From Rhizobium herbae (GTDB taxonomy: Bacteria > Pseudomonadota > Alphaproteobacteria > Rhizobiales > Rhizobiaceae), in contig NZ_JAEUAO010000001.1 of assembly GCF_019511375.1 (NCBI RefSeq), positions 1,240,001 to 1,304,000 on the forward strand: 64,000 nucleotides of DNA, given 5' to 3'. The position numbers and the translations under genes were made by a program. The notes beneath the pieces are model-generated. The model searched no databases. It saw only the letters and a program-made list of their open reading frames with translations, and was not told where the DNA came from. Position 1 is the stretch's first letter. Each line of letters begins with the position of its first letter. Shown in pieces: positions 52,893-62,676 of this stretch.

Positions 52893-54143
52893 TCAATGCA
52901 GATTGGGTTGCGGGCCGGCGCCGCGTTCATCGATGGCATAGCCGCGCTGGAAGCGATCGAGACGCAGGAAACGGGCGACGGGATGGGTCTCGTCCTTGGC
53001 GATGAGATGGGCGAAACACCATCCCGAGGCCGGCGTCGCCTTGAAGCCGCCGTAACACCAGCCGCAGTTCAGGTAGAGATTGGCGATTGGCGTATGGCTG
53101 ATGATTGGCGAGCCGTCCATGCTCATATCCATGACGCCGCCCCAGGAGCGCAGGACGCGCACGCGCGACAGGCCGGGGATCATCGACACCCCCTCCTCCA
53201 TCACATGTTCGACCGTCGCCAGATTGCCGCGCTGGGCATAGGAATTGTACCCGTCGATCTCGCCGCCGAACACGAGGCCGCCCTTGTCTGACTGGGAGAT
53301 GTAGAAATGCCCGGCGCCGTAGGTGATGACATGGTTGATCGCCGGCTTCAGCCCTTCAGTGACGAAGGCCTGCAGCACATGACTTTCGATCGGCAGTTTC
53401 AGGTCGGCCATCTGACCGACGCGTGAGGTGTTGCCTGCCGCCGCAAGGCCCAGCCTGCCACAGCCGATGAAGCCCTTCGATGTCTCGACCCCTGTCACGA
53501 GACCGTTTTCGCGGCGAATGCCGGTGACCTCGCAATTCTGGATGAGGTCGACGCCGAGGCGATCGGCGGCGCGGGCGTAACCCCAGGCGACAGCGTCGTG
53601 CCGCGCCGTGCCGCCGCGCTTCTGCAGCAGCCCGCCTAGGATCGGGAAGCGCGCATGGTCGAAATTGAGGAAGGGGAGCATCTTCTTCAGCGCGGCCCGG
53701 TCGAGCAGCTCGGCTGCAACGCCCTCCATCCACATGGCATTGCCGCGGCGGATATAGGCGTCGCGCTGACTGTCATTGTGGTAGAGATTGATGACGCCGC
53801 GCTGAGAGAGCATGGCGTTGTAGTTGAGATCCTGCTCCAGGCCTTCCCAGAGCTTCATCGAGAATTCGTAGAACGGCTCGTTTGCGGGCAGCATGTAGTT
53901 GGAGCGCACGATCGTCGTGTTGCGGCCGACATTACCCGAACCGAGATAGCCCTTTTCCAGCACCGCGATGTTCTTGAGGCCGAATTCCTTCGCAAGATAG
54001 TAGGCCGTCGCCAGCCCGTGGCCACCGCCGCCGACGATGATCACGTCATAGAAGGGTTTCGGCTCCGGCTGGCGCCAGGCCCGCTTCCAGTTGAGGTTGC
54101 CCGAAAGCGCGTTCCTGACGATCGATAATGCCGAATAGCGCAT
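52893..54143 (-). CDS. soxB: Sarcosine oxidase beta subunit
   Basis: Catalytic flavin subunit of 416 residues. FAD-binding VIIVGGGGHGLATAYYLA lies at about 34-51, with YLGSGNVGRNTTIVR after it. H182 in GGTARHDAVAWG is the likely attachment site of covalent FMN by family knowledge. GHFYISQSDKGGLVFGGEIDG and SWGGVMDMSMDGSPI are further hallmarks. The start at 54143 gives the standard length (MRYSALSIVRNAL). First gene of soxBDAG; the upstream 259 bases are shared with divergent cysQ. Confidence 0.95.
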   Translation of the reverse strand: MRYSALSIVRNALSGNLNWKRAWRQPEPKPFYDVIIVGGGGHGLATAYYLAKEFGLKNIAVLEKGYLGSGNVGRNTTIVRSNYMLPANEPFYEFSMKLWEGLEQDLNYNAMLSQRGVINLYHNDSQRDAYIRRGNAMWMEGVAAELLDRAALKKMLPFLNFDHARFPILGGLLQKRGGTARHDAVAWGYARAADRLGVDLIQNCEVTGIRRENGLVTGVETSKGFIGCGRLGLAAAGNTSRVGQMADLKLPIESHVLQAFVTEGLKPAINHVITYGAGHFYISQSDKGGLVFGGEIDGYNSYAQRGNLATVEHVMEEGVSMIPGLSRVRVLRSWGGVMDMSMDGSPIISHTPIANLYLNCGWCYGGFKATPASGWCFAHLIAKDETHPVARFLRLDRFQRGYAIDERGAGPQPNLH

Positions 54144-54402
54144 GCCAGTCCCATTTTCCCCATCATGCTGCCGCGCCGCATCTGCACGGGCTGCGACCTG
54201 TGCAAAGGCCGCCTCGGCCCACGCCATGCTGTCGAATCTCTAGCCGAAGCGAACCCGCGACACAGTGCCAAATCCGGCACAGTCGGAAAAATTCGACGAA
54301 CAAATCTTGAAAAGACCGGTAAGGAACGTGGATGTATACTCGTCGTTCCGGACAACATCATCGGCGGTTTCCGGAGAAATTCATCAGGGGCGCGGGAAGC
54401 AA

Positions 54403-55179
54403 ATGCTGGACATACTGGAAGAAGCGGCCGTGGCAGCGGGGAAGGCAATCCTCGACGTCTATCATGCCGGCCCGGATGTCAGCTACAAGGCCGACTCCTC
54501 CCCCGTCACCGATGCCGACGAGAGCGCGGAAAGGATCATCCTCGATCGGCTGGCAGCGGCCTTTCCGGACATCCCTGTCGTCGCCGAGGAAGCCGTATCG
54601 GCCGGGTACGTTCCCGATATCGAGGGCAAGCCCTTCTTTCTCGTTGATCCGCTCGACGGCACCAAGGAATTCGTCGGCCGCAACGACGATTTCACCGTCA
54701 ACATCGCCTTGGTCGAAAACGGCGAGCCTGTCGCCGGCGTCGTCTACGCGCCCGCGCTCGGCATCCTCTACGCCGCCAGCCGCAACAAGGCGGAGAAGGC
54801 CGTCGTCTCCGGCCAACGCGAAATCGGCCCGCCGACGATCATCGGCTGCCGCAGCCGCGGCGACCGCCTCGTCGCGCTGGCCAGCCGGTCGCACAACAGC
54901 GAGGAAACCATCGCCTACCTCGCCGAGCACGGCATCACCGATTACGAGTCCATCGGCTCGTCGCTGAAATTCTGTCTTCTCGCCGAAGGTCTGGCCGACA
55001 TCTATCCACGCCTCAGCCGGACGATGGAATGGGACACCGCCGCCGGCGACGCCGTTTTGCGGGCGGCCGGCGGCGAAACACTCACCATGGACGGCAATCC
55101 CCTGTCCTACGGAAAGCGCAATCAGGCCTTCGACGTGGACTTCGCCAACCCGCACTTCGTTTCGCGGGGAAAAAAATGA
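54403..55179 (+). CDS. cysQ: 3'(2'),5'-bisphosphate nucleotidase CysQ
   Basis: Inositol-monophosphatase-fold enzyme of 258 residues that removes the 3'-phosphate from PAP, a by-product of sulfate assimilation. The metal-binding motifs are VVAEEAV, FLVDPLDGTKEF and the later TMEWDTAAGDAV, all intact. ATG at 54403 is preceded by GGGAAGC; longer upstream frames lack a ribosome site. It is divergent from soxB. A weak inverted repeat GTGCC/GGCAC lies at 54265-54280 in the intervening space. Confidence 0.93.
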   Translation: MLDILEEAAVAAGKAILDVYHAGPDVSYKADSSPVTDADESAERIILDRLAAAFPDIPVVAEEAVSAGYVPDIEGKPFFLVDPLDGTKEFVGRNDDFTVNIALVENGEPVAGVVYAPALGILYAASRNKAEKAVVSGQREIGPPTIIGCRSRGDRLVALASRSHNSEETIAYLAEHGITDYESIGSSLKFCLLAEGLADIYPRLSRTMEWDTAAGDAVLRAAGGETLTMDGNPLSYGKRNQAFDVDFANPHFVSRGKK

Positions 55180-55342
55180 CCTGAGTTTTCGCAAGGCGCG
55201 CACCGCGCGTCTCGTCGCTGTGAGGCGGCAGCGGGAACAGTCGGGCGAAATTCCCCTTTGCGGCCAACGCAACATTGGAGCATCCGTCCCCGCTTTGCCG
55301 TGAACAGATACCCTTCTCCTGACGACAAAGGAGAACCGCCCG

Positions 55343-56374
55343 ATGAGCGAGACCACCGCCAATCTCGAACTGCCCTATATCCTGCCCTCCCAGGCACAAA
55401 AGCACGTCACCCACAATGAAGCACTGCAGCGGCTCGACGCCGTCGCCCAGCTGACGGTGACCGCGAGCTTGCCAACCCCGCCTTCCGATCCACAGGAAGG
55501 AACTTGCTACGATATCGCCGCGTCATCCACCGGCGCATGGACCGGCAAGAGCGGCAAACTCGCCTTCCGCCAGGACGGCGACTGGATCTTCATCAGCCCG
55601 AAAGAGGGCTGGCGCGGCTGGTTCCTCGCCGAGGACAAATTGAAGATCCACAACGGCACCACCTGGGCCATCCATGACGCCATCGGCACACCGTCTTATC
55701 TCGGCATCAACACCACCGCCGACAACACCAACCGGCTTGCCGTCTCGGCCGCCGCCACGCTGCTGACCCATGACGGCAATGGTCACCAGGTGAAGGTGAA
55801 CAAGGCGGTAGCCGGCGACACCGCAAGCCTGTTGTTCCAGAGCGGCTGGTCGGGCCGGGCGGAAATGGGCCTTGCCGGCACGGATGAATTCGCCATCAAG
55901 GTCAGCCCCGACGGCACCAGCTGGACGCCTGCACTCGATATTACCGGACAGGGCCAGGTGCGCATGCCGCAGCGGCCGTTGGTACGCGCCACCCGCGGCG
56001 GCGGCGTGCTGACGCCCGCATCCGGCTCGCAGACCGGGTTCTCTACCCTGATCGTCAACCAGGGCGGCTTCACCCTTGGCGCCACGGTCGCCGGCGGCGG
56101 CAACCGGCTGATCGTTCCCTTGAACGCCCCTTACCTCGTCGCCCTCGGCGTCGAAGCCAATCCCGCCGGAGCGTTTTCGGTTGCCGTAAAGGTCAATGGG
56201 ACGACGACGATCGCCAGCATCAACGACAACGACGCGGCCTCCGCGTCCTACGGCAATTGCGCGATCGGAATGGCGCATCTGAATGCCGGGGACTGGCTGG
56301 TACTCGAACACACGGGAACCACGCCGCTCGATTTCGGCTTTGACAAAACGGAGCTGACGGTGGTCATGCTGTGA
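55343..56374 (+). CDS. DUF2793 phage-tail-like protein
   Basis: Protein of 343 residues with the DUF2793 N-terminal unit (ELPYILPSQAQKHVTHNEAL; PQEGTCYDIAASSTGAW), found in alphaproteobacterial phage, gene-transfer-agent and orphan proteins. A beta-rich middle follows (TADNTNRLAVSAAATLLTHD). The C-terminal half (GGGNRLIVPLNAPYLVALGV; IGMAHLNAGDWLVLEHTG) looks like a beta-sandwich of the C1q or fibre-tip type. No other phage gene is near, so it is an orphan or morphological-protein remnant. GGAGAACCGCCCG precedes the ATG. Confidence 0.8.
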   Translation: MSETTANLELPYILPSQAQKHVTHNEALQRLDAVAQLTVTASLPTPPSDPQEGTCYDIAASSTGAWTGKSGKLAFRQDGDWIFISPKEGWRGWFLAEDKLKIHNGTTWAIHDAIGTPSYLGINTTADNTNRLAVSAAATLLTHDGNGHQVKVNKAVAGDTASLLFQSGWSGRAEMGLAGTDEFAIKVSPDGTSWTPALDITGQGQVRMPQRPLVRATRGGGVLTPASGSQTGFSTLIVNQGGFTLGATVAGGGNRLIVPLNAPYLVALGVEANPAGAFSVAVKVNGTTTIASINDNDAASASYGNCAIGMAHLNAGDWLVLEHTGTTPLDFGFDKTELTVVML

Positions 56375-56433
56375 AAGCGGGCCACAGGCAGGGTTGTTTT
56401 TCTCCGAGTCACAGTAGACGACAGCATCGGCAA

Positions 56434-56550
56434 CACCCCCTCTGTCACTTCGTGACATCTCCCCCTCAAGGGGGGAGATCGAAGCAGAGGCCAGTTCCTC
56501 GCCAATCTCCCCCTTGAAGGGGAGATGCCCGGCAGGGCAGAGGGGGGTGA
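56434..56550. repeat. Palindromic intergenic repeat, family 1, copy C
   Basis: It is nearly the same as the copy at 24182-24298 in module order: CCCCCTCTGTCACTTCGTGA, two CTCCCCCTcaaGGGGGGAG-type hairpins and GATGCCCGGCAGGGCAGAGG. It lies in the 228-base space between converging DUF2793 and RND pump genes. Confidence 0.8.
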
Positions 56551-56602
56551 GGAGAGTTATGGATCAGTCTCAACAGGCATCCCGAAAGAGGGACGATACC
56601 TC

Positions 56603-59600
56603 CTAGACCGGCACCGCCTCCCCGGAAACCGGCGCGTCGGCCGTCGCCTCCGTCTCCTCGCCCACTTCTTTCGGCGGCTTGATACGGAACCAGGCGAGAT
56701 AGAGCGCCGGCAGGAAGAGCAGCGTGAGCACCGTGCCGACGATGATGCCGCCCATCATGGCGTAGGCCATCGGACCCCAGAAGATTTCGCGCGCGATCGG
56801 GATCAGCGCCAGGCTGGCTGCCGCGGCGGTGAGCATGATCGGCCGCATGCGGTGTTCGGTCGCCTCCCGCACGGCCTGCCAGGGCGCCATCCCCTCCTTG
56901 CGCAGATCCTCGATCTGCACGACCAGGATGACGGAGTTGCGTATCAGGATGCCGATCAGCGCCAGGATGCCGAGAATGGCGACGAAGCCCATCGGCGAAT
57001 TGCTCGACAAAAGCGCCGCGACCACCCCGATCAGCGCCAGCGGCGCCACCGCAAAGACAAGGAACAATCGCGAGAAGCTCTGAAGCTGGATCATCAGGAT
57101 CGTCGCCATGACGAACAGCATTAATGGCACGACCGCCGCAATCGGCGCCTGGCTCTTGGCGCTTTCCTCGACGCTGCCGCCGAGTGTCACCTTGTATCCA
57201 GGCGGCAGCTTTTCGGCGTAGGCGGCGACGTCCTTTTGCAGCTGCGCGACGATCGTCGCCGGCTGCGTCGGGCCGTTGATGCCCGCCTTGACGGTCAGCG
57301 TCGGCATGCGCGAACGCCGCCAGACCACCGGCTGCTCCATTTCGTATCGGAAGTTCGCGACCGCGGCGAGCGGTACGGAGGTGCCGCTTGCGCCCGGCAG
57401 CTGAAGATCACGCAAGGTCTCGATCGATTGCCGCTCCGACGCCTTGGCACGGGCAACGACGTTGATCAGATAGATATCGTCACGAACCTGCGTGACGGTC
57501 GTACCGCCGACGATGCCGTTCAGCGCCGAGGAGATATCCTGCGACGTGACGCCGAGCTGGCGGGCCTTGTCCTGCAGAACATCGACCTTGATTACGCGGC
57601 CTGGCTCGTTCCAGTCATAGACGATGTCGCCGAGCAGCGGATGGCGCCCGAGAACGCTGCCGAGTTCGAGCGCATGCTTGCGCACTTCGCCGATGTCCGG
57701 TCCGCTGACGCGGTATTGCACCGGACGGCCGACGGGCGGGCCGATGTCGAGCAGCTTCACGTAGGCATCCGTACCGATAAAGGTTTGCTTCAGGTATTTC
57801 TGCAGGTCGGCGCGGACCTTGTCGCGCACTTCCAGGCTCTTGGTCACGATGATCGTCTGGCCGAAGGACGTATCCGGCGGCTGGACGTCGAAGGACAAGA
57901 CGAAGCGTACCGCGCCCTGGCCAACATAGGTGGACCAGCGTTCGATATCGGGATTGCCGACGAGCTTGTCCTTTTCGAACTTCGCCATCTGCGCGTCGGT
58001 CTCGGTGATCGATGCGTTTTGCGGCAGCGACCAGTCGACGATCAGCTCAAGCCGGTCGGACGACGGGAAGAACTGTTGCTGAACGTGGCCCATGCCGAAG
58101 ACGGACGCCGCAAAAACGATCACGGTGGCGACGATGGTGGTCCAGCGCCAGCGCATGCACAGGAGGAGAACGGCGGCGAACATCCGCCCCAGGCGACCTT
58201 TCTTGCCGTGATGCAGCTTCATGGTCTTCGGCAGGATGGTGACGCCGAGCAACGGCGCAAACACCACGGCAACGATCCACGAGACCAGCAGCGAAACGGC
58301 GATGACGACGAACAGCGTGAAGGTGAATTCGCCGGCGGCGCTGTCGTTGAGGCCGACCGGAATGAAGCTCGCGACGGTGACGAGCGTGCCCGTCAGCATC
58401 GGAAAGGCGGTCGAGGTATAGACAAACGTCGCTGCCTTGCGCAGCGTATCGCCCGCCTCCAGCCGTGCCACCATCATTTCCACCGCGATCATCGCGTCGT
58501 CGACGAGAAGGCCGAGCGCGATGATCAGCGCGCCGAGCGAAATGCGCTGCAGCGAAATACCGAAATAGGACATGACGACGAAGGTGATGGCAAGCGTCAG
58601 CGGGATAGACAGGGCGACGACGAAGCCGGCGCGCATGCCGAGGCTGACAAAGCTGACGGCAAGCACGATGATCACCGCTTCCGCCAATCCGCGGGTGAAC
58701 CCCGAAACGGCCTCTTCGACGATCAGCGGCTGGTCGGAGACGAGATGCACGCCGACACCGACCGGCAACTCGGCTTCCACCGCCTTGATCTGCTCCTCGA
58801 CATGGGCACCGAAGTCCAGGAGGTTGGCGCCCTGCTTCATGCCGATGGCAAGACCGATCGCGGGCTGTCCGTTGAAACGAAACAGTGCCGAGGGCGGATC
58901 GGTATATCCGCGGGTGATCGTGGCTATGTCGCTCAGCCGGAAGAAGCGCTCGTTCACCTGCAGGTTGACCGCGCGCAGGCTTTCTTCCGAGGTAAACTGG
59001 CCGCTGACGCGCAGGCTGATGCGCTCTCCCTCGGCCTGCACGACGCCCGAGGGCGCGATGGCGTTCTGCGCCTGCAGCGTGGCGACGACCGCGTTCTGGT
59101 CGATGCCGAGCGCGGCGAGCTGGCGCGCCGAGAACTCAAGATAGATCACCTCGTCCTGCGCGCCAATGATATCGACCTTGCCGATGTTCGGAACGGTCAG
59201 GATCTGCCGGCGGGCGTCCTCGACATAGTCGCGCAATTGCCTCTGCGACAGGCCATCGGCGGTGAAGGCATAGATATTGCCGAACACATCGCCGAACCGG
59301 TCATTGAACGATGGCCCCACGACGCCGGAGGGAAACTGGCCGCTGATATCGCGGATCATGTTGCGCACGGTCACCCAGATCGAGGCGACATCGCGGGCCT
59401 TCGTCGACTGCTTCAGGTTGACGAAGACGAGCGTCTGGCCCGAAGTGGTGATGCTGCGGGTGTAATCGAGGGATTCCAGCTCTTCGAGCTTGCGCTCGAT
59501 GCGCTCGGTGACCTGCCGCGTGGTCTCCTCGACCGAAGCGCCCGGCCATTGGGCCGAAATCGTCATGGTCTTGATGGTGAAGGACGGGTCTTCCTCGCGG

Positions 59601-59707
59601 CCGAGGCTCAGATAGGAAAAAAAGCCGAGCAGGCCGAAGACGATCATGAAATACCAGACCATCGATGCATGATCGAGTGCCCAGTCGGAAAGGTTGAACT
59701 TCTTCAT
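56603..59707 (-). CDS. RND-family efflux pump inner-membrane subunit (second system)
   Basis: Exporter of 1034 residues with 12 helices and duplicated periplasmic loops. The N-terminus starts NLSDWALDHASMVWYFMIVFG, a helix-1 form seen in a large clade of proteobacterial RND pumps beside one or two adaptors. The proton-relay helix 4 carries ALGLLVDDAMIAVEMMVARL near residues 400-419. The last helix is followed by a short acidic tail. It overlaps the upstream adaptor gene by four bases. Substrate unknown; drugs, solvents or lipids are possible. Confidence 0.93.
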   Translation of the reverse strand: MKKFNLSDWALDHASMVWYFMIVFGLLGFFSYLSLGREEDPSFTIKTMTISAQWPGASVEETTRQVTERIERKLEELESLDYTRSITTSGQTLVFVNLKQSTKARDVASIWVTVRNMIRDISGQFPSGVVGPSFNDRFGDVFGNIYAFTADGLSQRQLRDYVEDARRQILTVPNIGKVDIIGAQDEVIYLEFSARQLAALGIDQNAVVATLQAQNAIAPSGVVQAEGERISLRVSGQFTSEESLRAVNLQVNERFFRLSDIATITRGYTDPPSALFRFNGQPAIGLAIGMKQGANLLDFGAHVEEQIKAVEAELPVGVGVHLVSDQPLIVEEAVSGFTRGLAEAVIIVLAVSFVSLGMRAGFVVALSIPLTLAITFVVMSYFGISLQRISLGALIIALGLLVDDAMIAVEMMVARLEAGDTLRKAATFVYTSTAFPMLTGTLVTVASFIPVGLNDSAAGEFTFTLFVVIAVSLLVSWIVAVVFAPLLGVTILPKTMKLHHGKKGRLGRMFAAVLLLCMRWRWTTIVATVIVFAASVFGMGHVQQQFFPSSDRLELIVDWSLPQNASITETDAQMAKFEKDKLVGNPDIERWSTYVGQGAVRFVLSFDVQPPDTSFGQTIIVTKSLEVRDKVRADLQKYLKQTFIGTDAYVKLLDIGPPVGRPVQYRVSGPDIGEVRKHALELGSVLGRHPLLGDIVYDWNEPGRVIKVDVLQDKARQLGVTSQDISSALNGIVGGTTVTQVRDDIYLINVVARAKASERQSIETLRDLQLPGASGTSVPLAAVANFRYEMEQPVVWRRSRMPTLTVKAGINGPTQPATIVAQLQKDVAAYAEKLPPGYKVTLGGSVEESAKSQAPIAAVVPLMLFVMATILMIQLQSFSRLFLVFAVAPLALIGVVAALLSSNSPMGFVAILGILALIGILIRNSVILVVQIEDLRKEGMAPWQAVREATEHRMRPIMLTAAAASLALIPIAREIFWGPMAYAMMGGIIVGTVLTLLFLPALYLAWFRIKPPKEVGEETEATADAPVSGEAVPV

Positions 59708-60783
59708 GACCGCGCCTTGTTTTCGAATTTCACTTTCTGCCCTTCCCCAAGACTGTGCACTCCGGCTGTCACGACACGCATCCCGGCGTCGATGCCGGCG
59801 GTAACGACGATCCCGCTTCCGAGCGCAGGCCCGGTGATCACTTCGCGGCTCTTGACGGTTCCGTCACCCTCGTCGACCACCCAGACAAAGGATTTGCCGT
59901 CGCGCAGAAGGATAGCGGTCGCCGGCAGAACCATCTGCTCGACGGCGGCTTCCTTCAGGGAAGCGGTGATCGTCGTTCCGAGCCGGAAACTCTCCGGCGG
60001 GTTTTCAAGAGCTATCTTGATGCGGCGCGTTCGCGTGGCGGCATCTGCGGCCGGCGCGATCTCGCGCACCTTGCCGCTCACCGCCATGGCAGGATTGATC
60101 TGCAGGGTCACCGAAAACGGTGTGCCCACCGGCAACAGCGCATTCCCATCCGGGACATCCACCACGGCGTCGCGCTCATCTGGCCGGGCCACCGTCACAA
60201 CGGCGGCGCCGGCGGCGACGACCTGCCCGACCTCTGCCCCGGTCTGCGTCACGACGCCGTCGAATGCAGCCGTGACTTGCGTATAGGAAAGCTGCTCTTT
60301 GGCTTTCGCCAAGGCGGCCTGGGCCTGCACGACCGAAGCTTCAGCGGCCGTCCTCGCCTGCTCGGTGTTTTCCACTGCCGCCTGCGTTTCCGTACCAACC
60401 TTGAAGAGTGCCTTGGCGCGGCGCTCGACGGAAACGGCATTGGCGAGCGTGGCTTGGGCATTGGCGAGATCTGCGCGGGCCGACCCGACCGCAAGCTGGA
60501 GCGCGGTAGGATCGAGCGTCGCCAACAATTGACCGCGGCGGACCACATCGCCGGTATCGACGTCGCGGGCCACAAGAAGACCGGTCGTGCGGGGACCGAA
60601 AGCAGTCTGAACCTTCGGCTGCACGGTGCCTGCGAAAGTGGAACCGGGCAGCCGCGTGGGGGTGACGATTTGCGAAAGCACCGGACGTATCGCCGGAGAT
60701 GCCTGCTCCTCGCCCTTCTGGCAACCCGTGAGCATCAGTAGCGTCATAGGCGCGAAAACCAGCGCCAGCGATATCCGGTTCAT
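59704..60783 (-). CDS. RND efflux adaptor lipoprotein, proximal to the pump
   Basis: Periplasmic adaptor of 359 residues. A lipoprotein signal ends in LMLTGC (C21), so it is anchored in a membrane by lipid. The barrel-sandwich domain, alpha-hairpin (about 95-160, SARADLANAQATLANAVSVE) and beta-barrel (DGVVTQTGAEVGQVVAAGAA) are present. It overlaps both the adaptor upstream and the pump downstream by four bases, so the three are translated as one unit. Confidence 0.92.
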   Translation of the reverse strand: MNRISLALVFAPMTLLMLTGCQKGEEQASPAIRPVLSQIVTPTRLPGSTFAGTVQPKVQTAFGPRTTGLLVARDVDTGDVVRRGQLLATLDPTALQLAVGSARADLANAQATLANAVSVERRAKALFKVGTETQAAVENTEQARTAAEASVVQAQAALAKAKEQLSYTQVTAAFDGVVTQTGAEVGQVVAAGAAVVTVARPDERDAVVDVPDGNALLPVGTPFSVTLQINPAMAVSGKVREIAPAADAATRTRRIKIALENPPESFRLGTTITASLKEAAVEQMVLPATAILLRDGKSFVWVVDEGDGTVKSREVITGPALGSGIVVTAGIDAGMRVVTAGVHSLGEGQKVKFENKARS

Positions 60784-61916
60784 TCCGCCTGCTCCTTGAT
60801 GACGTCGACAGCCTCGCCGGGACGCAACATCTTTGCACCATCGACCACCACGGTTTCGCCCTTGGCGATGCCATCGGAAATGAGCACGCGGCCCTTCTCG
60901 TACGTCGCCACCGTCACCGGCTTCAGATCGACGGTGCTGTTCTTTTCATCCACCACCCAGACGGCAGGCCTGCCATCCAGTTCGGAAAGGCTGGTCCAGG
61001 GCAGGATAACCAGTTTCATTGGCCGGGAACTGGCAAAACCGGTGACCGGCGCGCCCAGCGTCATGCGGTCGGGCGTGCGGTCCATCGATACCTTAACGCG
61101 CACCGTGCCCATCGCCGCATCGATCGTCGGCGAGATCTCACTGACCACGCCTTCGGCCTTGACCAAGGGGTCGCTGACCAACGCCAGGCCGATCTTGGGC
61201 GGCTCCGCGGGCCTTTCGAAGAGCAGCGATTCGTAGACGTTGAAGATCGCATCGCGCGGGCCGTCCCTCGCAACGCTGAACATGGTTTGTGCGGCCTGAA
61301 CCACCTGGCCCGCTTCGGCGTTGCGCACGGTGACGATGCCGTCGGCGTCGGCCCGAAGCTCGGTATAGGACAGGGCATCCTGCGACGTGCCGAGTTGCGC
61401 CTTCGCGGAATCGAGCGATGCCTCGGCAGTCCGCAAGGCCGTTTGCGCCTGATCGAAGGCTTCCTGTGTCGTGGAATTTTTCGCAAGCAGGGATTTTTGA
61501 CGTTCGAAGGCGGACGTTGCCTGCCTCACCTGCGCTTCCGCCGAACGGACTGCGGCCTCCGACGATCTGACATCCGCCTGCTGCACCCTCGGGTCGATGC
61601 GCGCCAGAACGTCTCCGACCGTCACGTGCGATCCCACATCCGCATACCACTCCGTTACCTGACCGCTGACGCGGAACGAAAGATTGGTCTGGACATGGGC
61701 GACGACCTCGCCAGTGAGCATCACCCTATGCTGATAGTCTACAACGTCGGCGCTTTGCACCCGCACCGCCGCCTTTTCCTTCTCCGGTTGCTGCGTCTCG
61801 CCCTGGCAGGAGGTGAGAATCAGCATAACGGCAGTCGCCCCCAACCACCTGACCGGGCCGTAATGTTGTTTTCCGTTCATCTGCGGCTGCTCGCTCCGAA
61901 AATCGCGCTGAACCAT
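60780..61916 (-). CDS. RND efflux adaptor lipoprotein, first gene of the operon
   Basis: Second adaptor, 378 residues, different in sequence from the one downstream. The lipobox is LILTSC (C37 from this start). A barrel-sandwich domain (VSGQVTEWYADVGSHVTVGD), a long alpha-hairpin (about 115-180) and a membrane-proximal domain (YEKGRVLISDGIAKGETVV) follow. ATG at 61916 has GAGGGG nine bases before it; ATG at 61880 would give a more compact lipoprotein signal and is also possible. Two adaptors with one pump recall TriABC-type systems. Confidence 0.9.
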   Translation of the reverse strand: MVQRDFRSEQPQMNGKQHYGPVRWLGATAVMLILTSCQGETQQPEKEKAAVRVQSADVVDYQHRVMLTGEVVAHVQTNLSFRVSGQVTEWYADVGSHVTVGDVLARIDPRVQQADVRSSEAAVRSAEAQVRQATSAFERQKSLLAKNSTTQEAFDQAQTALRTAEASLDSAKAQLGTSQDALSYTELRADADGIVTVRNAEAGQVVQAAQTMFSVARDGPRDAIFNVYESLLFERPAEPPKIGLALVSDPLVKAEGVVSEISPTIDAAMGTVRVKVSMDRTPDRMTLGAPVTGFASSRPMKLVILPWTSLSELDGRPAVWVVDEKNSTVDLKPVTVATYEKGRVLISDGIAKGETVVVDGAKMLRPGEAVDVIKEQAE

Positions 61917-62136
61917 TTATTGTGGCCCCTCAATATAGAAGGTCAGAGAACATGACAAGCCACCCGCACGGACAGGACGCAATTTTCACGCGAGAAGAAT
62001 CGCCCCTCGTGGTCACCAAGCAGACTTGGTCTGCGAATTTATGAGAATTTCTTATAAAGGGCGGGAAAGACCGGATTGCCCTCTTGGCCGGGACCAAAGA
62101 ACAGGACGTCCCTGACCCGTTCCGACGGCAGGAAAC

Positions 62137-62496
62137 TCATGATCGACTGTTCACCCCAAGGCCGAGAAGGCTGCCGAGCGACCGGTCACTGAACGGCTTG
62201 CCGATGCGGGGAATGTCACGCAAAGCCGCAGGAAAACTTGCGTCCTCGCCATAGCCACTGACGAAGCCGAAGGCAACGCCGCGCGCGATCAGCACGCCGG
62301 CGAAATCGAAGCTCGTCTGGGAACCAAGCTTGACGTCGAGAAAGACGAAATCGAAGGTCTGCTGTTCGATGAGTGCCGCGGCCTGCGTGAGGTCGGTGGC
62401 AATCTCGACGTGCTCGACGCCCAGCGATTTCAAAATTTCCTCCGCCTCCATGGCGATGAGCAAATTGTCTTCCAGCACCAACACACGCTTCGTCAA
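62137..62496 (-). CDS. Receiver-only response regulator
   Basis: Single-domain response regulator of 119 residues. Acidic residues E9/D10, phosphoacceptor D54 (FVFLDVKLG), and the conserved lysine in IGKPFSD are visible; no output domain follows. A TTG at 62496, with GGAAG eight bases upstream, gives the family-typical start (LTKRVLVLEDNLLIAMEAEE); longer frames to 62568 lack ATG. Such proteins act as phosphate sinks or in stress cascades fed by HWE/HisKA2 kinases. It lies between an RND operon and a Crp/Fnr gene. Confidence 0.8.
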   Translation of the reverse strand: MTKRVLVLEDNLLIAMEAEEILKSLGVEHVEIATDLTQAAALIEQQTFDFVFLDVKLGSQTSFDFAGVLIARGVAFGFVSGYGEDASFPAALRDIPRIGKPFSDRSLGSLLGLGVNSRS

Positions 62497-62676
62497 AACT
62501 TGGACTTCCGTAAATGCCACCGATATCGGTCCCTGCCTCCGGCCGCTCACCTGTAAACGCGGCCGCAACCTTTCCAGTTAGAACAAGAACGGGGCGGCGG
62601 CATTTAAATAAGACATGTTGACGATCGAACGGCCGGTCCATCTCGGCGATTACGGTGGACGGGCGCTCTTTTGCAG

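Noticed and set aside
57236..60286. Plus-strand frame of about 1000 codons antisense to the second RND pump and adaptor
   Set aside because: High-GC shadow; composition is abnormal and the minus-strand proteins are full-length family members.
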